Of a DNA stretch of 18,167 bases, positions 1 through 4,379 are shown piece after piece. The notes beneath the pieces were generated by a model. It did not search any database, was not told where the DNA came from, and saw only the letters and a program-made list of their open reading frames with translations. The stretch's first letter is position 1. Each line of letters begins with the position of its first letter. Made by a program: the position numbers and the translations under genes. The DNA comes from H111-94 sp034436045 (GTDB taxonomy: Bacteria > Chloroflexota > Ktedonobacteria > Ktedonobacterales > Ktedonobacteraceae). The stretch spans positions 1-18,167 of the forward strand of contig DAOTVZ010000008.1 in the NCBI GenBank assembly GCA_034436045.1, written 5' to 3'.

Positions 1-3
1 CAG

Positions 4-60
4 GATGACTGCAAGTCTGCCCAGGGCAACTCTTGCGGTCATCTACATATTTATTTTTAG
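4..60 (+). terminator. Hairpin closing an upstream transcript
   Basis: Arms 4-15 (GATGACTGCAAG) and 32-43 (CTTGCGGTCATC) pair over 12 bp with one G-U wobble, and TGCC/GGCA can pair inside the loop. A T-rich but interrupted tract follows (44-58). This fits a factor-independent terminator for a gene lying left of the window, though the U tract is imperfect. Confidence 0.5.
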
Positions 61-136
61 GGGATGATGTATATTATATATTTTATGATAAATATAGAGC
101 TATTTTGTGTATAATACAATATATAAAAATGATGAC

Positions 137-165
137 TTGACTTCTAAGTGGCTATCTATTATGAT
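137..165 (+). promoter_or_regulatory. Sigma-70 promoter of the first peptide gene
   Basis: The -35 box TTGACT (137-142) and the -10 box TATGAT (160-165) are separated by 17 bp, preceded by a strongly A+T-rich stretch (60-130) that could act as an UP element. The predicted start is near 172. The same layout recurs before four other transcription units in the cluster. Confidence 0.75.
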
Positions 166-171
166 GGAATC

Positions 172-204
172 GTAAAGGAAATCGCGTAAGCGAAATTCCT
201 TTAC
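172..204 (+). promoter_or_regulatory. 5'-terminal stem-loop of the first peptide mRNA
   Basis: GTAAAGGAA (172-180) pairs with TTCCTTTAC (196-204) over 9 bp. Inside it, TCGC (182-185) pairs with GCGA (190-193) across a GTAA loop of the GNRA type. The stem begins where transcription from the 137-165 promoter should start, so it would cap the 5' end of the mRNA. It could stabilise the mRNA, or as DNA act as a repressor site. The downstream stretch 199-217 is identical to 2012-2030 in front of the paralog at 2058. Confidence 0.65.
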
Positions 205-245
205 AATAAGTGGTGATATATGGAAAGAAGAGGAGGAATCTACAG

Positions 246-479
246 ATGAATTTCGATGTGGTTGTTGAACTGAAGGATGAGGACCTCGACTGTGTGACTG
301 GTGGACAGTTTGTGGGGGGCCTCGGCGGTTACGCTGGCGACCGTGTCTTTGGTGGCCCGGCGGGCTTCGGCGGCTTCGGCACTGTTGCCACTCCGGCAGG
401 CACCGGCATCTGGGACGCGGTTTCGGGTCCGGCAGCGTTCTCGACCTGGAGCGGCATGGGCTACAACAGCGTCTGGTAA
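246..479 (+). CDS. Double-glycine leader peptide, family A1 copy 1
   Basis: This is a 77-residue predicted precursor. The leader ends in ELKDEDLDCVTGG, with Gly19-Gly20 as the expected cleavage site. That resembles the LSxxELxxIxGG leaders cut by C39-peptidase exporters. The 57-residue core starts with Gln and is Gly-rich with evenly spaced aromatics (GGLGGYAG, FGGPAGFGGFGT, SGPAAFSTW), ending in YNSVW. The only Cys, at residue 16, is in the leader. I chose the ATG at 246 because AGGAGG (231-236) sits 9 bp upstream; an in-frame GTG at 210 lies upstream of this ribosome binding site. The copy at 2058-2291 matches at 66 of 77 residues. The gene has its own promoter and 5' hairpin. Function is unknown: a secreted RiPP-like or bacteriocin-like peptide, or a surface or structural peptide, would fit. 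Confidence 0.8.
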   Translation: MNFDVVVELKDEDLDCVTGGQFVGGLGGYAGDRVFGGPAGFGGFGTVATPAGTGIWDAVSGPAAFSTWSGMGYNSVW

Positions 480-524
480 CTACCAAATGTGTAAACAGAG
501 GCTGTGTTAAGTTTATCCCCTTAT

Positions 525-577
525 ACTTTCTAGCACTCTCTGGAAGAGTTGTTTCTGACCAGAGGGTGCCAGAAAGT
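525..577 (+). terminator. Stem-loop after the first peptide gene
   Basis: Positions 525-543 pair with 559-577 over about 19 bp, with one mismatch and one G-U wobble, around a 15-nt loop. It lies 46 bp after the stop codon. There is no U tract, so it may be a transcript-end stabiliser or a Rho-linked 3' end rather than a classic intrinsic terminator. Confidence 0.45.
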
Positions 578-1174
578 GGATTGGTAGCTCATGGAGGGGA
601 AGGGCAGGCAACGTATGATATCGGGATGGTACCGCAAGGAACTAACGACGGAGGTTGCTAGAAGTGCGGTAAGAGAGAGGGCCGCTTCGGTGTTCAGAGT
701 TGCCTCGAAAAGAGGGGAACCTGGCCCGATTTTCGACTCCTCTCGTAAAAAGGAATGCTGGTGGTTGGGTTAGTAGGGATAGCATGTGTTCAGGAGGGGG
801 TTGTTGGTGTGGTGCTATAAGGTGCCTGAATGTGGGGAACTATGGTCCATGATCTGTGGTGTGGTTGTGTGATGATGGGCTGGGTAGTGGCGGTAGTTGT
901 GAAGTGGTGTGATCATGGTCCTGGGTGCCATCAATGCTATTCCGGTGGGAGGTTTGGAAGCATTTCTTTTTGTAGCGGTGACGCAATGGGGTGGAGGTGG
1001 CTATCTACGCCGACAGTGTTGCCGTTACTCTGGAGAGATGGTTGATGCCTATCAATCTGTATTGCTCTTGTTGGTAGGCCATCCATACACCGTGTAAATC
1101 ATGCTTGCAGAGGATCACGGGTCTATCGAGTTCAAGCTGATGTATTCGGTTATCATACGCTCTTTGCCCGCTCC
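578..1174. other. Gene-poor stretch between peptide genes
   Basis: I find no supportable coding region in these roughly 600 bp. Short open frames at 591-773, 830-1045 and 909-1097 have weak or no ribosome binding sites, no double-glycine leader and no recognisable fold. From about 780 to 1080 the + strand is markedly rich in G and T. A bulged hairpin can be drawn between 1037-1054 and 1071-1083. The stretch ends at a convincing terminator (1175-1220), so an untranslated RNA or a decayed gene is possible. Confidence 0.3.
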
Positions 1175-1220
1175 GGTGCCTGATGTGAAAACCTTCACAC
1201 CAGGCACCCTTCTTCTTTTG
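1175..1220 (+). terminator. Intrinsic terminator before the second peptide gene
   Basis: GGTGCCTG (1175-1182) pairs with CAGGCACC (1201-1208). The stem continues after one mismatch with TGTGAA/TTCACA and closes on a 4-nt loop (1190-1193). The run CTTCTTCTTTTG follows. The stem and pyrimidine-rich tail look like a real terminator on the + strand, yet no gene is recognisable just upstream. Confidence 0.65.
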
Positions 1221-1271
1221 TGAAACATTCACAGTATATAAAAATATTTCAGTTTTCACGAAAAATGAGAC

Positions 1272-1336
1272 TTGACTTTTATGATTTTATAAGTAATAAT
1301 GATTAATGTAAGAATGCTATCTTTTAGGATAGCATT
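1272..1336 (+). promoter_or_regulatory. Promoter and 5' hairpin of the second peptide gene
   Basis: TTGACT (1272-1277) and TAATAA (1294-1299) are 16 bp apart. The context AAAATGA-GACTTGACT resembles the promoter at 137. The predicted start is near 1306. A perfect 9-bp hairpin, AATGCTATC (1313-1321) with GATAGCATT (1328-1336), follows within the first few nucleotides of the transcript. Its sequence differs from the GTAAAG/CTTTAC type of the other units, but its position is similar. Confidence 0.6.
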
Positions 1337-1401
1337 ATATTGTTAAGAGAAACTTATAGAGTTTGATAAAGAGATGAATGATCTCTGGGAAAGGATGGAC
1401 G

Positions 1402-1734
1402 ATGAAGTTGGTAGATATGATAGCGGAAACGTTGGAATGTGATCGCCAGATTCCCGTCAGGGACATTACTACATGTAGTAGTATCCCTCATGGAAGGCCG
1501 GTCAATGAGGAGCATATCCTGGCACTCGTTTCTCTGGACGATGCGGCGTTAGCAACAATAGCAGGCGGGCAGGGGTTGGGAGGCTATGCCGGATCAGATT
1601 TCTATGGCGGCCCGAATGGTTTTGGCGGCTGGGGTACCGTTGCGACCCCTGAAGGAGTGATGGTCTGGCATGCCGTCTCTGGGCCGAGTGGGTTCAACAT
1701 CTGGCTAGGCCAGGGCTACACGTCCTTAGCATAA
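1402..1734 (+). CDS. Double-glycine leader peptide, family A2 copy 1
   Basis: This is a 110-residue predicted precursor if read from the ATG at 1402, which has GGGAAAGGA (1386-1394) at good spacing. An in-frame ATG at 1378 would add MISGKGWT but has a poorer ribosome site. The long leader ends in LDDAALATIAGG (Gly55-Gly56). The core starts QGLGGYAG and carries the family pattern FYGGPNGFGGWGT, VATPEG, a Trp, SGPSGFNIW and GQGY. It is closest to the peptide at 2441 and lacks the two extra residues after Gln and the two-Gly spacer seen in the A1 copies. Residues 20-29 of the leader are encoded entirely by a 30-bp palindrome (1459-1488), which looks like an in-frame insertion. The gene forms its own transcription unit. 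Function is unknown; a secreted Gly/aromatic-rich peptide is inferred from the leader. Confidence 0.75.
   Translation: MKLVDMIAETLECDRQIPVRDITTCSSIPHGRPVNEEHILALVSLDDAALATIAGGQGLGGYAGSDFYGGPNGFGGWGTVATPEGVMVWHAVSGPSGFNIWLGQGYTSLA
1459..1488 (+). repeat. 30-bp palindrome inside a peptide leader
   Basis: The arms 1459-1473 and 1474-1488 are reverse complements apart from one mismatch (1464/1483) and one G-U-type pair (1466/1481). The centre is TTACTACATGTAGTAGT. It spans exactly ten codons (residues 20-29, RDITTCSSIP). A related but diverged palindrome lies at 10523-10554, outside any gene, with the same TTACTAC-TGTAGT core. Confidence 0.65.
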
Positions 1735-1737
1735 GGG

Positions 1738-1790
1738 CCGGGCACCTGTTGCAGGACACCTATGAGGAGTGTCCTGCAACAGGTGCCCGG
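1738..1790 (+). terminator. Perfect 22-bp hairpin after the second peptide gene
   Basis: Positions 1738-1759 and 1769-1790 are perfect reverse complements over 22 bp with a 9-nt loop. The hairpin begins 3 bp after the TAA stop (1732-1734). There is no following U tract, so termination would be atypical; protection of the mRNA 3' end is an equal possibility. Confidence 0.55.
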
Positions 1791-1943
1791 TGTTATGCGA
1801 TGTGGAGCGGGCCTTATGATTTGATTGGAGAAGGTTTTACTTATTCGATTTTTATTTATCGATGATTTCCGATATAAAGAAAGAAAAATGATTTTAAATA
1901 AAGGTAAATTTTGTATAAAATATGATTGCTGCTAGATTAAGAC

Positions 1944-1972
1944 TTGACAGATAAAGGTTTTGGTATTAATAT
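1944..1972 (+). promoter_or_regulatory. Consensus promoter of the third peptide transcription unit
   Basis: A perfect -35 box TTGACA (1944-1949) and TAATAT (1967-1972) are separated by 17 bp, preceded by A+T-rich DNA. The predicted start is near 1980. This should be one of the strongest promoters in the window and probably drives the genes at 2058, 2441 and 2845. Confidence 0.8.
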
Positions 1973-1979
1973 CAAAAGC

Positions 1980-2017
1980 GTAAGGGAAATCACGAAACAT
2001 AAGTGTGAGTACTTTAC
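1980..2017 (+). promoter_or_regulatory. 5'-terminal stem-loop of the third unit
   Basis: GTAAGG (1980-1985) pairs with CTTTAC (2012-2017), including one G-U pair. TCAC (1990-1993) pairs with GTGA (2005-2008) inside. The inner helix in the leader at 172-204 is TCGC/GCGA instead, so the pairing is kept while the bases differ. The stem starts at the predicted +1. Confidence 0.55.
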
Positions 2018-2057
2018 AATAAGTGGTGATTTGTAGAAGAAGAGGAGGAATTTACAC

Positions 2058-2291
2058 GTGAATTTCGACCTGACTATTGAGTTAAAAGATGAAGAGCTTG
2101 ACCGTGTGACTGGTGGGCAGTTCATCGGCGGCCTCGGCGGCTACGCTGGCGACCGTGTCTTTGGTGGCCCGGCGGGCTTTGGTGGCTTCGGCACGGCTGC
2201 TACTCCGGCAGGCACCATGATCTGGAATGCGGTTTCTGGCCCGGCAGCCTTCTCGACCTGGAGCGGTATCGGCTACAACACTGTCTGGTAG
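2058..2291 (+). CDS. Double-glycine leader peptide, family A1 copy 2
   Basis: This 77-residue precursor starts at GTG 2058, with AGGAGG at 2043-2048. The leader ends ELKDEELDRVTGG (Gly19-Gly20); the core starts with Gln and is nearly the same as that of the 246-479 gene (66 of 77 residues identical overall, most changes conservative). The core pattern is GGLGGYAGDRVFGGPAGF, then GGFGT, ATPAG, a Trp, SGPAAFSTW and a YNTVW end. There are no Cys residues. The high DNA similarity in the core and the shared 5' leader (2012-2030) point to recent tandem duplication. It is the first gene of a likely three-gene unit with 2441-2722 and 2845-3096. Function is unknown; export by a double-glycine peptidase transporter is inferred. 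Confidence 0.8.
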   Translation: MNFDLTIELKDEELDRVTGGQFIGGLGGYAGDRVFGGPAGFGGFGTAATPAGTMIWNAVSGPAAFSTWSGIGYNTVW

Positions 2292-2315
2292 GTCTATTCT
2301 CCGTCCATCCCTTCG

Positions 2316-2348
2316 CCAGATGTGAGGCTTTCCAGGCTTCACGTCTGG
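2316..2348 (+). terminator. Weak hairpin between peptide genes
   Basis: CCAGATGTGA (2316-2325) pairs with TCACGTCTGG (2339-2348) with one G-U pair, followed by TTTATC. It lies 24 bp after the 2058-2291 stop. With no promoter evident before the next gene, it may attenuate rather than end transcription, giving more of the first peptide than of the next two. Confidence 0.4.
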
Positions 2349-2440
2349 TTTATCGAAATAGCCTCTTTACCGTCATTCATCGGGACTGCCCGCTGAGGGC
2401 AAGGGCCAGCGAATGATGAGAATGATGGAAAGAGTGGGCA

Positions 2441-2722
2441 ATGGAACAGGGAGTGGTAGTGGTGAGAAGATTAGCATCTAACCGGGCTTCCGGGCGTACC
2501 TCAGAGGTCATTGCTCTGGGTGATGAGATGCTGGCACGTGTTGCCGGTGGCCAGGGTCTGGGAGGATATGGAGGAACACACTTCTTTGGTGGGCCAGATG
2601 GTTTTGGCGGTTTTGGTACAGTCGCAACCCCCTACGGTGTAATAACCTGGGGTGCTACCTCCGGCCCGGCGGGCTTCAGCACCTGGCTTGGTCAAGGGTA
2701 TAATACCTTTGCTGGCTGGTAG
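2441..2722 (+). CDS. Double-glycine leader peptide, family A2 copy 2
   Basis: This is a 93-residue precursor from ATG 2441, with GGAAAGAG (2427-2434) 6 bp upstream. The leader ends LGDEMLARVAGG (Gly36-Gly37). The core starts QGLGGYGG and follows the family pattern: FFGGPDGFGGFGT, VATPYG, a Trp, SGPAGFSTW, LGQGY, and an AGW end. It pairs with the 1402-1734 peptide in subtype, so the order along the DNA is A1-A2-A1-A2. Its leader has no palindromic insert. It sits 149 bp after the A1 gene and 122 bp before the Gly-Tyr peptide gene, with no convincing promoter in either gap, so co-transcription from 1944 is likely. Function is unknown. Confidence 0.75.
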   Translation: MEQGVVVVRRLASNRASGRTSEVIALGDEMLARVAGGQGLGGYGGTHFFGGPDGFGGFGTVATPYGVITWGATSGPAGFSTWLGQGYNTFAGW

Positions 2723-2844
2723 ATACCTGGCATCGCGTATTACCCGTAGTATGGTTCTTGCCGGTCGGGCCTGGATCGCCATGAGACCTGGTCGGCGAGT
2801 GTCAAAACTTCATGGCGAACAAGTGAGTAGATGGAAAGGGTTGA

Positions 2845-3096
2845 ATGGCAATGTTAGATACTTTCACGTTGAGTGATAATGAGCTTATGCTGGTGACAGG
2901 CGGTCAGTACTTCCCGTATATCGGTGGTACAGGCATTGGTTATGGTACGGGCTATGGTATGGGCCTGGGCTATGACGTAGCGAACACAGGCATTGGCTAT
3001 GGCCTGGGTCTGGGTTATGGCCAGATGGGCTATGGTGGTCTTGGTTATGGTCTAGGCTATGGTGCCCTGGGCCTCCTGGGTCTTGGTTTGTGGTAG
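2845..3096 (+). CDS. Double-glycine leader peptide with Gly-Tyr repeats
   Basis: This is an 83-residue precursor; an in-frame ATG at 2851 is an equally good start given GGAAAGGG at 2833-2840. The leader contains LSDNELMLVTGG, the clearest match in the cluster to the LSxxELxxIxGG signal recognised by C39 peptidases, with cleavage expected after Gly20. The core starts with Gln and is almost wholly GYG, GLGYG and GMG repeats, ending LLGLGLW. It has no Cys, Lys or Arg. Two 17-bp segments (2929-2945, 2986-3002) differ at one base and are 57 bp apart, showing an internal 19-codon duplication. It is the last gene before a strong terminator (3173-3207). Such Gly-Tyr cores could form beta-rich, self-associating or surface-active material; this is inference. 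Confidence 0.8.
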   Translation: MAMLDTFTLSDNELMLVTGGQYFPYIGGTGIGYGTGYGMGLGYDVANTGIGYGLGLGYGQMGYGGLGYGLGYGALGLLGLGLW

Positions 3097-3133
3097 TAGC
3101 CTTACCGCTCATCAATCTATAATGAAGTATGGT

Positions 3134-3165
3134 CATAGGGGGTGTGATGTATCACGCCCCCTATG
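3134..3165 (+). repeat. Inverted repeat upstream of the terminator
   Basis: CATAGGGGG (3134-3142) pairs with CCCCCTATG (3157-3165), and GTGAT with ATCAC inside it. It lies between the stop at 3096 and the terminator at 3173, so the transcript ends in two consecutive hairpins. Confidence 0.55.
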
Positions 3166-3172
3166 GCTATGC

Positions 3173-3207
3173 AAGAAGATCGTGCTATGTAGCACGATCT
3201 TCTTTTT
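3173..3207 (+). terminator. Intrinsic terminator of the third peptide unit
   Basis: Positions 3173-3187 and 3190-3204 are perfect 15-bp complements (core GATCGTGCTA/TAGCACGATC), running into TCTTTTT. This is a textbook factor-independent terminator. Confidence 0.85.
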
Positions 3208-3273
3208 GGAGTAGAGAAGAAATTTTTATATACTATCTATCGTGTTAAATTATTAAAAATAGAGTAGATGATA

Positions 3274-3301
3274 TTGACATTTACCAGGCTTTCATTAAAA
3301 T
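3274..3301 (+). promoter_or_regulatory. Promoter of the fourth peptide unit
   Basis: Perfect TTGACA (3274-3279) and TAAAAT (3296-3301) are 16 bp apart. The upstream ATTATTAAAAA and TAGATGA blocks and the downstream leader are shared with the promoter at 3917, which marks the two units as duplicates. Confidence 0.75.
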
Positions 3302-3308
3302 AGTAAGC

Positions 3309-3340
3309 GTAGAGAGAATCGCCTCTATCAATCTCTTTAC
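3309..3340 (+). promoter_or_regulatory. 5'-terminal stem-loop of the fourth unit
   Basis: GTAGAGAGA (3309-3317) pairs with TCTCTTTAC (3332-3340) over 9 bp with one G-U pair. It begins about 8 nt after the -10 box, at the predicted transcript start. The 3' arm CTTTAC could alternatively pair with GTAAAG at 3364-3369, just before the ribosome site. Confidence 0.55.
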
Positions 3341-3387
3341 ATATACATAGGTAAGTAGCGATTGTAAAGCATGAAAGGATACCTTGA

Positions 3388-3696
3388 ATGAAGAAAGTAC
3401 AGCTTGTAAAAAGTTTGCCATCGTATACTCAAGACCTGTCCTTCAACGGACGCGGGGGACGGGATGCCTTGCTAGCTGAGGTGGGACAATTATTAGCTCA
3501 GGTGACTGGTGGACAGCCTGGTGATTGGGGCTATGGTGATTGGGGAGGTGGGTATTATGGGGACCCCTATATGATGGGGTATGGTTATCCCTTTTCCTGC
3601 TGCTTTCCTCGTCCTTTTCCCCGTTTCTGCTGCTATTGTGGTATGCCATATGTTTATGGTAGTTATTCTGGCTCTTCGGGTTACTATGGTGGCTGA
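3388..3696 (+). CDS. Double-glycine leader peptide, Cys/Pro/Tyr-rich core
   Basis: This is a 102-residue precursor from ATG 3388, with GAAAGGA (3373-3379) upstream. The 42-residue leader begins MKKVQLV and ends LLAQVTGG. It has the same length and the same ends as the leader of the 4035 gene. The core starts QPGDWGYGDWGGGYYGD, then a compact Pro/Phe/Cys block with Cys at 71, 72, 81, 82 and 84 (residues about 69-86), then Gly-Ser-Tyr repeats ending YYGG. The five Cys make it the only core in the cluster able to form disulfides or thioether links. It has its own promoter and terminator. Function is unknown; a ribosomally made, exported peptide is inferred. Confidence 0.75.
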   Translation: MKKVQLVKSLPSYTQDLSFNGRGGRDALLAEVGQLLAQVTGGQPGDWGYGDWGGGYYGDPYMMGYGYPFSCCFPRPFPRFCCYCGMPYVYGSYSGSSGYYGG

Positions 3697-3760
3697 TAGC
3701 TGGACTGCTATGTTGCATACTTGATAGCAAAAGTATGATATAACACTGCTTATATATGCA

Positions 3761-3799
3761 AAAAAGGATACTCTATCATGCTGATGGAGTGTCCTTTTT
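3761..3799 (+). terminator. Intrinsic terminator of the fourth unit
   Basis: Positions 3761-3777 pair with 3783-3799 over 17 bp with two G-U pairs. The arms are AAAAAGGA and TCCTTTTT, so the U tract is part of the stem. It could work in both directions. Confidence 0.8.
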
Positions 3800-3916
3800 A
3801 TATACAGAGCATTAGTTATTAGAAAGAAAAATAAATGGGCATCATTTTATCTGAAAGGAAGCAAGATTTTTTTGAGTATTTATTATAATTGATTATTAAA
3901 AACATAATAGATGACT

Positions 3917-3944
3917 TTGACTTTTGTGAGCTTTTCATTAAAAT
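3917..3944 (+). promoter_or_regulatory. Promoter of the fifth peptide unit
   Basis: TTGACT (3917-3922) and TAAAAT (3939-3944) are 16 bp apart, the same spacing and -10 box as the promoter at 3274. The segment CATTAAAATAGTAA around the -10 is shared by both. Confidence 0.75.
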
Positions 3945-3950
3945 AGTAAT

Positions 3951-3984
3951 TGTAAAGAGTATTGCGCCTACAGTTCTCTTTACA
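3951..3984 (+). promoter_or_regulatory. 5'-terminal stem-loop of the fifth unit
   Basis: TGTAAAGAG (3951-3959) pairs perfectly with CTCTTTACA (3976-3984) over 9 bp, starting about 7 nt after the -10 box. The matching leader at 3309 uses GTAGAGAGA, so the 5' arms differ while pairing is kept. Confidence 0.6.
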
Positions 3985-4034
3985 CGTACATATACAGGTA
4001 GCTAGTAGTTGTAAAATATGAAAGGATGCTTCAA

Positions 4035-4295
4035 ATGCGAAAGGTACAACTTGTAGAAGCCCCGCAATCTTACGCGCACGATATGCCCCTTACCCAGAGT
4101 GTGGAACAGCAGCCCGCTTTAACGGAGGCTGAGCGCACCTTAGCGCAGGTCACTGGCGGAGAATTCTGGGGCATGCCCTGGATGATGCCCTGGATGTGGG
4201 GCATGATGCCCTGGATGTATGGTATGGGCTATGGTATGGGCTATGGTTATGGTTATGGTGGTGCGGGTGGCTTTGGTGGCTTCCCCTGGTGGTAG
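4035..4295 (+). CDS. Double-glycine leader peptide with Met-Pro-Trp repeats
   Basis: This is an 86-residue precursor. I chose ATG 4035 because the DNA before it (GAAAGGA, then 13 bp) aligns with the start region of the 3388 gene and gives the shared MxKVQLV leader start; the in-frame ATG at 4026 overlaps the ribosome-site spacing. The 42-residue leader ends RTLAQVTGG. The core starts with Glu, unlike the Gln of the other six, then EFWG followed by MPWM, MPWMWG and MMPWMYG units, GMGYG/GYGYG repeats and a FPWW end. It has no Cys, Lys or Arg. Three exact 12-bp DNA repeats encode the MPWM units. The gene has its own promoter, 5' hairpin and terminator. Function is unknown; the Trp/Met density suggests membrane-active, metal- or radical-interacting or self-assembling behaviour, none of it shown by sequence. 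Confidence 0.75.
   Translation: MRKVQLVEAPQSYAHDMPLTQSVEQQPALTEAERTLAQVTGGEFWGMPWMMPWMWGMMPWMYGMGYGMGYGYGYGGAGGFGGFPWW
4173..4217 (+). repeat. Three 12-bp tandem repeats in a peptide core
   Basis: ATGCCCTGGATG occurs at 4173-4184, 4185-4196 and 4206-4217, the last two separated by 9 bp. GGTATGGGCTAT-type repeats follow to about 4260. The array encodes the Met-Pro-Trp-Met units and could change length by slippage. Confidence 0.8.
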
Positions 4296-4326
4296 TGGAT
4301 AGCGCCGGTTTTGCCACAAAGCTGCT

Positions 4327-4379
4327 AAAGCGGGGAAAGATGCCTCCGAGACACGCCCGGAGGCACCTTTCCCCGCTTT
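4327..4379. terminator. Bidirectional terminator between convergent genes
   Basis: Positions 4327-4348 pair with 4358-4379 over 22 bp with a single mismatch. The stem is AAAGCGGGGAAAG at the base and GCCTCCG at the top. It separates the peptide cluster from the minus-strand envelope genes; its right arm overlaps the stop codon of the 4378-5202 gene. Confidence 0.8.

Noticed and set aside
591..773. 60-codon + strand open frame
   Set aside because: No usable ribosome site, no leader or fold signature, and it begins in the tail of a hairpin. Composition looks like chance.
830..1097. Overlapping + strand frames with Trp/Cys/Gly-rich translations
   Set aside because: I checked whether these were decayed double-glycine peptides. 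No GG leader and no GGPxGFGG-type core is present in any frame; the Gly/Val/Trp content follows from the G+T-rich DNA.
246..4295. CRISPR array or insertion sequence as the cause of the repetitive appearance
   Set aside because: Repeats are coding or promoter paralogs with uneven spacing; there are no regular direct repeats with unique spacers, no transposase and no terminal inverted repeats.
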